A DNA stretch of 28,677 bases, from NCBI GenBank assembly GCA_023375785.1, contig SZWC01006696.1, positions 45,183-73,859 of the forward strand. Direction: 5' to 3'. Source of the DNA: Penium margaritaceum (taxonomy: Eukaryota; Streptophyta; Zygnematophyceae; Desmidiales; Peniaceae). Below are positions 1-11,100 of the stretch, in pieces. Below the pieces are notes generated by a model. It saw nothing but the letters and a program-made list of their open reading frames with translations, ran no database searches and was not told where the DNA came from. The number at the start of each line of letters is the position of its first letter. Within the stretch, counting starts at the first letter, position 1. The position numbers and the translations under genes were made by a program.

Positions 1-550
1 GGAATTGTTGTTATTATCAGTGAGATTACATCAGATTCTTATAGCCTATGATCAGAGCTTTCCAACGCATCCAAGCACGCCCAAAACGGAGCAGTATAGC
101 CCCTGCTATGGCCATCGAAGTAACCCATGGTGGAGCCGCCCACCATGCCCACGAACGGGAGTGACGGAAGGCGCTTCGACGGTGGCTTGTCGAAGCGCCC
201 TTCCTGGCACTCCAACGTGGGGGGAAGTTCGCCCTGGTCTAGGAGACCATCTACATCCCTTCCTTCATGGCCATGGTGCCTTTGGAGCCCGTTGGACCTG
301 AACTCGGACCACCGCGGTGGAATTATCCCGTCATCCATGACGGAGACCCAGATTCCACACGCCGACCACCCGACCTTCGGGCGGGGCTATCTTTCTGAAT
401 ACTCACTCAAATTGAGCGATTCAAAGCTCGATCTTGCATGGGAAATTCCAAGGAATCCAAATCTGCAATCAGATTTGATGTTCGACCACTCCCCAGTGGT
501 CGAACCAGGAAAACCATCCACGGCAGCCATGGCAAGGGGCACAGTTTTCT
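1..550. other. Non-satellite left flank, rich in hairpins
   Basis: This stretch precedes the satellite and has a different base composition, with more G+C and CpG. Short perfect inverted repeats follow one another: 96-100/105-109, 126-133/140-147, 166-180/189-204 (one bulged base), 235-240/244-249, the palindrome 266-275, the palindrome 309-320, 328-334/337-343 with a 2-nt loop, 369-373/377-381, 459-465/470-476 and 480-490/495-505. No protein family is recognisable in any frame. It may be a mobile-element fragment or a diverged intergenic segment; I cannot tell which. Confidence 0.6.
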
Positions 551-552
551 AA
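127..552 (+). CDS. Open frame of unknown nature, 141 codons
   Basis: This is the longest forward open frame in the left flank. It starts at an ATG sitting inside a perfect hairpin (126-133/140-147) and ends just as the satellite begins. The predicted product is polar and rich in Ser, Pro and Arg, with no recognisable domain, signal peptide or membrane segment. An overlapping minus-strand open frame of similar length (39-338) suggests that openness here reflects base composition. I do not recognise it and consider it more likely a chance frame than a gene. Only transcript evidence could raise this. Confidence 0.12.
   Translation: MVEPPTMPTNGSDGRRFDGGLSKRPSWHSNVGGSSPWSRRPSTSLPSWPWCLWSPLDLNSDHRGGIIPSSMTETQIPHADHPTFGRGYLSEYSLKLSDSKLDLAWEIPRNPNLQSDLMFDHSPVVEPGKPSTAAMARGTVF
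480..505. repeat. Perfect 11-bp hairpin
   Basis: Arms at 480-490 (GTTCGACCACT) and 495-505 (AGTGGTCGAAC) are exact reverse complements around a CCCC loop. A second perfect hairpin, 459-465/470-476 with loop CAAT, lies 4 nt upstream, so the two would form side by side. Confidence 0.85.
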
Positions 553-773
553 CAAGTGGAATCTACTCGTAATCACTGACAATTGCGGGCAATCACTGGT
601 AAACATTGATAATCACTGGCAAGTACTTGCGATTACTGTAAATCACTAACAATCACTGGAAATTACCGGTTATCACTGGCAGTCGCTAAGAATTGATGGA
701 AGTCACTTGAAACCACTGGAATTTACCAAGAATCACTGGTAACCACTGGTAATTGATGTAAATGCCTTGATAC
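551..773 (+). repeat. 10-bp satellite, forward, left fragment
   Basis: Degenerate copies of the 10-bp unit AATCACTGGN in forward orientation. The first recognisable units are around 551-580 and the array stops abruptly at 773, where an LTR begins with TGTCA. Units here are more diverged than in the main arrays, as expected at the edge of a satellite. The 5 bases before the LTR, GATAC at 769-773, would be the target duplication, but the matching copy is missing because the element is truncated at its other end. Confidence 0.85.
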
Positions 774-1249
774 TGTCAGGATTTTGAGCGACTGCGGAGA
801 TGGTCCTGAGGTATCTTCCCTGGAGTAATGCTTTTTATGACAAGTTTTGAGTGATACTGGCAGTCACAGGTTACAGCTCTGAGGGATGCAAAGGATAGAG
901 TTCAAGCAGCTGATGACCAAGGAGGACAAGACTGCAAGGCGATTGAAGGAAAATAATTGGTTGATAGAATTATCAAAGCAGAGAGTACATTGGTCTAGTG
1001 ATCCTAGTATATTGTTCTACGACTCGCTAGTACCCCTGCAAGCTGGAGACACTAGTTTTGTGTAGGTGGGTGAAGTGCAACAATGGTTTTGCCATTGTGC
1101 GGCTGTTGTGGTCTTCCGAGATTTTGGTTGTGGTCGTGGTCGGCGCACAGATTTTGTACGTGTGTATCTGTGGAGATGTGTGCATTCCTTTTTCTTGTTC
1201 CCAGATGTGTACCAGTCTATTTGCTGGTTTCTCTTCTTTATTTTTGACA
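774..1249 (-). mobile_element. Copia-type LTR (3' LTR of a truncated element)
   Basis: A 476-bp segment bounded by TGTCA (774-778) and TGACA (1245-1249), the short terminal inverted repeat typical of plant Ty1/copia LTRs. On the minus strand it follows directly after a G-rich polypurine tract and the RNase H coding end, which fixes it as the 3' LTR. It lies between forward satellite on the left and the element's internal part on the right. Open frames inside it (minus 1017-1250 and two on the plus strand) are probably chance. No second copy of this LTR is visible in the window. Confidence 0.8.
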
Positions 1250-1262
1250 CCCCCCGTGAAGG
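1250..1262 (-). other. Polypurine tract of the copia element
   Basis: Read on the minus strand this is a short purine-rich stretch ending in six or seven G immediately before the LTR start TGTCA. Plus-strand DNA synthesis in LTR retrotransposons is primed at such a tract, and its position between the RNase H stop codon and the LTR is as expected. Confidence 0.65.
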
Positions 1263-1280
1263 GGAACCAGCGTAAAGGCT

Positions 1281-1569
1281 TTACGTTTTTCTGATCCTAA
1301 GACCTAGAATATATACCAGGGATGCGTGTTGTGCCTGGTTAATGGCTTTTGTAAAGATATCTGCCCTGTTGGCTTTTGAGGCCACGTGCTGGACCAGGAG
1401 TTCTTTGGATTTTACTTTCTCACAGATGAAGAATTAGTGCAGCTCAATGTGCTTGGTCCGTGCATGTAACACCAGGTTCTCCGTGAGAGAAATCGTGCTC
1501 CGATTGTCGCACCACAGCACCGGGAGACATTCTGGGTACCCAAGGTCCTGCAGTAGATAGATTGCCAGC
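1281..1569 (-). pseudogene. Copia RNase H C-terminal fragment
   Basis: The minus-strand frame ending at TAA 1283-1281 encodes the last 90 or so residues of a Ty1/copia polyprotein. Diagnostic motifs in order are LLQDLGYPE, LWCDN with the RNase H aspartate codon at 1508-1506, ARTKHIELH, EKVKSKELL and ANRADIFTKA, the hallmark copia ending. RNase H removes the RNA strand during reverse transcription. One in-frame stop (TAA, 1436-1434) replaces the residue after ELH, where copia proteins normally have Tyr. Upstream coding sequence is absent: reading stops around 1560-1575, where the sequence turns into reverse-oriented satellite. The fragment is less decayed than the integrase remnant at 26.6-27.8 kb. 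Assignment to copia is secure; the family within copia is not determined. Confidence 0.9.
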
Positions 1570-2105
1570 TTTTTCCTGTGATTACCAGTGATAAGCAGTG
1601 ATCACCATGAATCACCAGTGGTTAGAAGTGACTTCCATTGATTGCTAGTGTTCACTGATAATTTCCAGTGACTGCCAATGATTTCCAGTAATTTCCGGTT
1701 ATTGCCAGTGACTGCCAGTGATTCCAAATGATTGCCAGTAGTTGCCACTTATTTCCAATGATTACAAGTGGTTGAAAATGATTTCCAGCAATTCCCAGTG
1801 ATTGCCACTGATATCCAGTGAATTCCAGTGATTGCCAGTGATTGCCATTGATTGCTAGTGATTACCAATGATTGCCCCTGTTGCCAGTAAGTACCAGTGA
1901 ATACCAGTGATTGCCAGTAACTTCCAGTGATTTCATGTCATTGACATTGCTTTCCAGTGATTGTGAGTGATTGGAAGTGATTTCAAGTATTTTCCAGTGA
2001 TTACCATTTATTACCAGAGTTTTCCAGTGATGTCCAGTGATTTTCAGTGATTGCCCGTGATTGCCAGTGATTTCATGTGAATACCAGTAATCATGAGTGA
2101 TTGCT
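1570..2105 (-). repeat. 10-bp satellite, reverse orientation
   Basis: About 535 bp of the same 10-bp unit, but reading CCAGTGATTN on the plus strand, so opposite to all other large blocks. It abuts the truncated copia RNase H at its left and turns to forward orientation at about 2105-2112. Its distal end resembles the start of the forward array in reverse complement (see the fold-back feature). Confidence 0.93.
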
Positions 2106-2195
2106 TCATATAACTGGCAACTACTGGTAATCAGTTGAAACCACTGGCAATCATTTGCAATCACTGGAAATCACTGGATATCACTGGCAACCGTT
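2081..2195. repeat. Fold-back at satellite orientation switch
   Basis: The reverse complement of the sequence left of 2091 resembles the sequence right of 2120 for roughly 75 bp, including several positions that are variable between units (for example ACTGGTA followed by a TCA, then TGAAA). The arms are separated by about 29 nt (2092-2120) that belong to neither. This suggests an inverted duplication rather than a random meeting of two arrays. The similarity is partly forced by the shared 10-bp consensus, so confidence is moderate. Confidence 0.45.
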
Positions 2196-5100
2196 TACAG
2201 TCACTGGCCATTATTGGCAACGACTGGCTGTCACTGAAAATCACTGGTACTGACAACCACTGTTAAGCACTGGAAATTACAGGTAAACACTAGCAATGCA
2301 TGGTACTCACTGGAAATTACTGGAAACCACTGGCAATGACCGGTACATGCTGACTGTTACTGGCAGTCATTGGCAATCACTCGCCATCACTTGATTTCTT
2401 GTACAACCACTGGTAATCACTGGAAGTCACTGTTAATTCCTGGAAATCACTGGAAGTCATTGCCAATCACATGCAATCACTGGTAATCACTGGCAATCAC
2501 TGGAAATCACTGGAAATCCCTTGAAATCACTTGAAATCAATGATAATAAATGGCAATCACTGGAAATCATTGGTAATCACTAGCACTCACTTGCAATCAC
2601 TGGTTATCACTGGTAGTCACTGGCAATGTATGGTGATCACTGGCAGTTACAGGCGATCACTGGTATTCACTGGAAATCACCGTAAATAACTGGCAATGAC
2701 TTGTGATCACTGGAAATCACTGAATATCACTGGTAATCACGGGCAATCACTGGAAATAACTGGAAATAGTTTTTAATCACTTGCATACACTGCCAATCAC
2801 TTGAAATAACTGGCAATCATTAGCAATTATTTCCAGTCTCTGGACATCAATGGTCATCACTGGCAATCACTGGCACACATTGGTAATCACTGGATATCAC
2901 TGGAAATTACAGGCAATCGCTGGCAATCACTGGAAGTCAATGGCAATCATTAGCAATCAGTTTCAATCTCTGAAAATCACTGGAAATCACTAGAAATCAC
3001 TGATAACTACGGGAAATCATTAGTACTAAGTTGAAACTATGGGAACTAACTGGCAATCACTGGTAACCACTTGCAATCACTGTCAATAACTGGAAATCAC
3101 TAGCAATCACTCTCAACCGCTGGCAGTATCCGGTAATTCCTGGTAAGAAAAATGGAAGTCACTGGCATGTATTGGTTAACACTGGCAATCAATGGCAATC
3201 ACTGTTCATCAGGGGTAATCCATGGTGATCACTGGTAATGACTGGTAATGACAGGAAAAAACTGGAAATCAATTGCAATCACTGGCAATCAGTTGTGATC
3301 ACTGGGGATTTCTGGCAATCACTGGCAATCACTGGAAATTGCTGGCAATCACTCGTAATCACTGAAAATCACTGGCAATCATCGCCCATCTCTGGGAATA
3401 AATGACAATCATTGGTAATCACTGAAATTCAATAGCAGTCACTGGAAATCATTGGAAATGTCTGGCAATCACTGGCTGTTACCGGATATTACTGGTTATC
3501 GCTGGCAGTCATCAATAATTGCTAGCTTTCATTGGAAATGTCAGGAAGTCGCTGAAATTCACTGGCAATCACTGGAAAGTGCTGGTGATAACTGGAAGTA
3601 TCTGGCGCTTAGTGGAAATCACTAGAAATCACATGGAATCAATGGCAATCACTGCATATCAAGGAAATCATTTGATAATACTGGTTATCACTGGCAATAT
3701 CTCGCAAGTACTGGTAATCAGTAGCAACCATTCAAAATCTTCTGCATTCACCATAAATCGCTGCAAATTACTGGAAATCACTGGCACTCACTGGAAGTAC
3801 CTGAATATCACTGGAAATCACTGGTCATATCTGGCAACCATTGGTAAAAACTTCCGATTATGGGTTAACACTAGCAATTACTGGCAATCAAGGGCAGTCA
3901 CTTCCAGTTATTCGCAATCGATGGAAGTCACTGTCAATCACTGGCAGTCATCAGAAGTTAATGGTAATCACTTTCAATCACTGGCAATTTCTGGCCATCA
4001 CTGGCAATCACACACAATGACAGGCAATCACTATGAATAACTGAAAATCATGGATAACGACTGGCAATGTATGGCAATCACTGGAAATCAGTGGCAATCA
4101 CTGGCAGTAACCAAAATTACTGGAAATCATTGGCAGCCACTGGCAATTACTAGTGAGCACTGGAAATCACTGGTATACGCTGGTAATCTATGGTGAACCC
4201 TGCTTATCCCAGATGATTTCTGTGAATCAATGGCAATCGATGGCAGCCACTTGCAATCGCTGGTGATAACTCGCAATCACTAGCACTTGCTGGCAATCAG
4301 TTGGAAAGGCTGGTAATAAATGGTAATAACTTGCAATCGTTGGAAATCACTGCCGATCGTTGGCAATCACTGGTAACCACTGGCAGTCACTGTCAGCCAC
4401 TGGCAATGCTTGGCAGTCACTTAAAACCACTGGTAAGCACTGGTTATCATTGGCAATGACTTGAAATCACTGGGAATAACTGGAAATCACTTGATATCAC
4501 TGGAAATCACGGGAGATTATTGGAAATCACTTGGAATTACAGGAAATATCTGGAAGTACTGGCAAATAGTGGTACTTACCGGCAATCACTGGCAATCACT
4601 GGTGAGCACTGGCAAGCACCAGCAATCACTGTCAATTGCAGGGGGTTCACAGGAAATCACTTGTAATCACTGGCAATGAATGGAATATACTGGCAATCAC
4701 TGACAATAACTAGCAATTACTAGTAATGAGTGGCAATCACTGGAAAAAAAAATCAATCACTGTTAATCACCGCCTCTCACTGCCAATTACTGGCAATCAC
4801 TGACCATAACTGTTGATCACTGGCAATCACTGACCGTCACTCATATTCATTGGCAATCACTGGCAGTCAAGAGAAATGACTGGTAGCTACTGGTAGTTAC
4901 TTGCAATCACCGACAGTCACTGGAAATTAATGGTAACCGATGGGAGTCACTGGAAATCACTGGAAATAACTGTAAATCACTGGCTGTCCCTTGAAATTGT
5001 TTCAGTCACCGCCAATCACTCACAAGAACGGGTAAACACTATCAAAACAAGGTAGTCACTGGAAACAACTGGCAACCGCGGGCAATCACTGGTAACTGTT

Positions 5101-8100
5101 GAAAGTTACTTGCAATCACTGGCAGTCACTCTCAACCACTGGAAATTACTGGAAATAACCAGTAATCACTGGCAGTCACTGGTTGTCTCTCAAAATCACA
5201 AGCAGTCACAGGAAATCACATCAATCACCAGAGATCACTGGAAATCACTGGCAACCTCTGTTGATCACTGGAAATCAATGGCAATCACTGGTCATCAATG
5301 AGAATGACTGGAAATCACTGGCAATCACTGGATGTCCCTGAAAATTGTTGGTAATCAATGACAATCTCTGGAATCAATGGAAACCACTGGAAATTACTGA
5401 TAATCACTGGCAATCACTGGCAATCACTGGATTTAACTGTCAATCACTTGAAATCTCAGGCTATCTCTGGAGATTACATGAAATTATGGGAAATAAATGG
5501 CAGCTTCTTATCATCACCAGCAATCAATGGAAATCGCTGGTCATCACTGGCAATCACAAGTTATCACTGAAAATCACCAACAATAACTGGTAATCATTCA
5601 CAATCAGTGGAAATCCCTGGCAAACACATGCATTAACTCGAAATCACTGGAACTCACCAGCAATCATTGGCAATCACTTTAAATCAATGGTGATCACTGG
5701 TGATCACCGGCAATCACTGGCAAACACTGGAAATCACAGGTGATCACTGGACATCACTGGAAATTGCTGGTAATCACTGGAAGTGAATGAAAATCACTTG
5801 AAATCATAAGCAATCACTAGAAATCACCAGAAAAAATTGGAGATCACTGGCAATCACTGGTAGTCACTGGAAATGACTCGAAATCACTGGCAAGAACAGT
5901 AAAATGCTGGCAATCATTTGCAGTCAATAAAACTATTTAAAAATACTAGAAAATCTCTGGAAGTCACTGGAAATGACTCGACATCACTGGCAATCACTGG
6001 CGATCACTGGAAACCACTGGCAAGAACAGTAAAATGCTGGTAATCATTTGCAGTCACTTCTAACAATTGGTAATAACTGCTAATCCCTGGTAATCACTAG
6101 CAGTCCATGGTGATCACTTGCAATCACAGGTAATCACTGGAAGTCACTGGCAATTATTGGAAATCAATGGAGATCACTGGTGATAAATGGAAATCACTGG
6201 AAATCACTGGCAATCAATGAAAACTTCTGGCAATCGGAAAAGAAGAACTGGCAATCACAAACAATCAGAAAAACTGGAAATCACTGGGAATCACTGGAAA
6301 TCATTGGATACCAGTGGAATTCACTGGCTGGAAATCTATGGCAATCTATGGCAAACAATGGTTATCACTGGAAATCACTGACAATCACTGTTAAAAACTG
6401 GAAGTCACTGGAAATGACGGGGAATTACTGGCAATCATCGGCAATCACTGGCAATCATTGGCAATCACTGGCAATTACTGGAAACAACTTTCATTTACTG
6501 ATAACCATTGGATGTTATTGGCATCACTTGCAATCACTTGCAATCACTAGAATGAACTGGCTATCACTGGCAATCAATGGCAAGAACTGGCCATCACTGG
6601 CAGTCTCTGGCTGTCACTGTCAGTCACTGGTCATCACTTGCAATATCTGGAAAACCCTGGAAATTATAGATAAGAATTAGCAATTACTGGTATTTGAAGG
6701 CAGTCACTGTCAATCACTGCTAATTGCTGACAGTTACAGGCAATCCCTGGAAATCACTCGCTATCCCTGGCAAAACATGGAAATCACACGCAATCACTGG
6801 CTGCCACTGGAAAGATAGGGCAATCACTGGCAACACTGGAAATCACTGGTATCAATGTGACTCAAACAGAATCACTGGCAATCATTTGCAGTCACCAAAA
6901 ACGACTGGTAATCCCTTGCAATCACTTTGAGTCACTAGAAATCACTAGGAATTACTGGTAACCACTTTCAATCACTGGAAATCACTAGCTATCATTTCTT
7001 CATCACTGGTAAGCACTGGCAGTCATAAGCAATCACTGATGATCACTGGCTGTCACTGAAAATCACTGGTTAATATTAGAAATCATTGGCAGTCAATGGA
7101 AATTATACGTAGACACTGGAAATCACTGAAAATCAGTGTAATCACCTGTAATCCATGGTGACCACCCATAATCATAGGTAGTCACGGGAAACCATTGGAA
7201 ATGAATGGCAATCTTAGTTGATAACAGGCAGTCACTCGCAGTCATAGGCAATCAGTGGGAATCACCAGCAATCATGGGGAATCACTTGCACTTATTGACA
7301 ATCACTACTATCACTGGCAATCAACATGAATCACTGGCAATCAGAGGCAATCACTGGCAGTCTCTGGCAATCACTGGTACCTGTAATCGCTTGCAATCAT
7401 TGGCAATAACTGGCAAACAATGTTGAACACTGGTAAAAACTGGCAAACATTGGAAATCAGTGATAATGACTGGAAGTCACTGGTATATTCTGGCAATCAC
7501 ATGCAATCATTGGAAATCACTGGGAATCACCTTCTATCACTAGCAATCACGCGCAATCACTGGTAATCACTGGTAATCATTGGCAATCACTGGAAAACAC
7601 TGGAAATCACTAGTACACGTTGGAAATCACTGGCAATTTCTGGTGGTCACTAACAATCACGAGAAAACATTGCAATCACTGAAATGCACTTGCAATCATT
7701 GACAATCACTAGAAATCACTGGAAAAAACTGTAACTTACAGGTAATTTGATGCAATCACATACAGGAACTTTCAATCACTGTAAATCACTGACTACCATT
7801 GGCAAGCACTGTCAATCACTGGCAATAACTGGCAGTCAATGGAAATGAATTATCATCACTGAAAATAACTGGTAAACACATGCACTTACCAGTAATAGCA
7901 ACTAAGAAGTAGCAACTATTGGGAGTCGCGGGCAATCACTGGCAATCACAGGTATTTGCTGACAGTTTCCGGCAAACGCTGGCAAGGACTTGCTATCACT
8001 GGAAATAAGTGGCATTCACTGGCAATCACTGGCAGTCACTGGAAATACATGGCAATCACTCGCAGACACTGGCAGTCACTGGCAGTCACTTACAATAATT

Positions 8101-11100
8101 GGCAATCACTGGCCATCACTGGAAATGACTGAAAATTAGTGGAAATCACTGGTAGTCAATGGCACTCACTATAAGTCACTGAAATCACTAGCAATGACTC
8201 ACAAAGACTGGTAATGAAATGAAATCACTGTACGTCACTATAAATCACTGGAAATCACTGGTAACCACTGGAAATGACAGGGAATCAATGCCAATAACTG
8301 GAAATCACAAGCAATAATTGGCGATCACTGGTAAGCACTGGCAGTCACTGGAAATCACTGGTGATCTCTGGCTATCAATGACAGTCACATGTAATGTTTT
8401 GCAATCACTTGCCATCAATGGAATTATTTGGTTCTCACTAGTAGTCTGAAATCACTTGTAATCTGTTGAAATTACTGGAAATTACTGGCAGTTGCTGGAT
8501 ATCCCTGGCAATCACTGGTAATCACCGGCAGAAATAGGCAATACTCGCAATCACTGGAAGTACCTGGAAATTGCTGGAAATCACTGGAAATCACATGCAA
8601 ATGCTGCAGATTACAGGTAATAACTGGCAATTATTGTCAATCACAGGCAATAACTAGCAATTATTAAATATTACTCGTTATCAGTGGCAACAACAGGCAA
8701 TCACTTGAAATCACCGGCAATCACAAGATCTCACTGGTGATGTGTGGGAATCACTGGTAATCACTGGCAATAACCTGCAGTCACTGGTAATCATTGGAAA
8801 TTCATGCCAATCACTGGAAATCACTGGCAGTCGTTGGAAATCACAAGCATTCACTTGCAATCACTGTAGATCACTGGAAATCAGTGACAATCCCTAAAAA
8901 TCACCACTAATGACTGGTAACCACGGGCAATCCTTGTAAAACAATGGAAAGAACTGGTAACCACTGGTTATCAATGGTAGTCACTCGCAATCACTGGCAA
9001 TTCCTGCCAATCACTGGTAGTCACTGGCAATCACTAGCAATCAATAGAAAATGCTGGCACTCACTGAAAATCACTGGAAGTCACTGGCAATCACAGGAAA
9101 TCACTGACAATCACTGGTAGTTGTGGGAAATAACAGGAAATCACTGGAAGTTACTGGAAATCATTTTCAGCTACTGGAAATCATTGCCTATCACTGGTAA
9201 TCACTGGAAATAACTGGAAAATTATTTAAATCACTGTAATTTACTTCGTATCATTGGAAATTACTTTCAATCAATGGAAACCATTGCAAAGCACTGGGAA
9301 TCACTGAAACTCACCGGCAATCACTGCAAATCACTGGAAGTCACTTGTATTCACTGGAAAAAAATGCCAGCCCCTTGCAATCACTGGAGATCACTTGTAA
9401 TCACAAGCAGCCATTAGAAGTCACAGGTAATCACCGGAGATCACCAACAATCACTGGTAATCAATGGCAGTCACAGGTGATCACTCGCTTGTACCGGCAT
9501 TCACCGGAGATCACTTCCAATCACTGATGGACACTAGCAAGCACTGCAAATGTTGGGATCACTGGAAATGACTGGCAATCACTGGAGATCACTTGTGATC
9601 ATGTGCATTCACTTGAAACGACTAGAAATCACTGACAATCATTGGTTATCTCCAGAAATCACTGGAAATCACTGGAAACAACTAGCAGTCACTGGCAGTC
9701 ACTAAAAATCACTAGTGGTCACTAGTAATCACTGGAAATCACTTGAAATCACTGAAAACCACTAGCAATATTTTGAAATCACTGGTAATAACTTGTAACC
9801 TTTTTTAGTTACTGGCCATCACTGCCAATCACTTGTTATCACTGGAATCACTGGAAATCACTCATAATGACTGGAAGTCACTGGTTATCACTAGAAATCA
9901 CTGGAAATCACTGGAAATCAATAGAAGTTACTGGCATTCACTGGAAACAACTGTAAATCACTCGTATTCAGTGGTAATATGTGGAAATTTCTGGCAATCT
10001 CATGACATTTCTTGTAATCACTGGCAATAATTGACAATCACTATCAATTACTGGTAATAAATGGCAATCATTGGCACTTACTGTCAATCACTTGTAATCA
10101 CTTGCAATCACTTGCAACCAATTGCAATCCCTGTCAGTCACGAGAACTCACCAGCAGTCACTGGTGATCACTGGTAATCACTTGGAGAAACTAGAAATCA
10201 CTGAAAATCAGTAGCAATCCCTGGCAATCACTGGTAATCACTTTTAATCGCTGATCATTACTGGCCATCACTTCCAATTACTAGTTGTCACTGGAGTCGC
10301 TGGAAATCACTCACAGTGAATGGAAATGGCTGGTGATCACTGGCAATCACTGGAAAGAACTGGCCATCATTGGAAATTGCTGAAAATCACTGGAAATCAC
10401 CAGCAATCACTGATATTCACTGCTAACAACTGTAAATCACTGGCAATCAGTAGTAACATCTGGAAATCACTGACGATCACTGGCAGTCACTGAAAATCAA
10501 TGGGAATCGCCGGAAACCACTGGAAATCAGTGGAAATCACTAGTAATTACTGGAAATCACACGCAATTACTGGAAATAACTGGAAGTCACTGGCAATGAC
10601 TAGTAGTCCCTGGAAATCGCTGTAAACCACTGGTACTCACTGGCAATCACTGGCAGCCACTGATAATGTCCGGCAATCAATGGCAATCTCTGAAGATCAA
10701 TGGTAGTCATTAGCCATCACTGGTTATCAATGGCAATCACTGGAAATCACTGGTAACCACTGGTAATCACTTGTTATCACTCAGAATTACTGGTACTCAG
10801 TGGCAATAACTGGAAACCACTGGGAATCACTAGTTATCATTGGTAATCACATGAAGTCCATGATTATCACTGGAAATCAATGGCAGTCACTGACAATCAA
10901 CGGCAATTGGTGCCAAGCACTGTAAACCACTGGAAATTACTGGAATTCAATGAAAAACACTTGAAATGAGTGGTGATTATTGGTTTTTATGGCAGTCACT
11001 GGCAATAACTGGCAATCACTTGCAACACTGGTCATCACTGGAAATCATTGGCAATCATATGCTATCACTGGCAATCAGTAGAAATCACTGGCAGTAATTG

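Noticed and set aside
1017..1250. 77-codon minus-strand frame as a gene
   Set aside because: It lies inside the copia LTR and has no recognisable domain.
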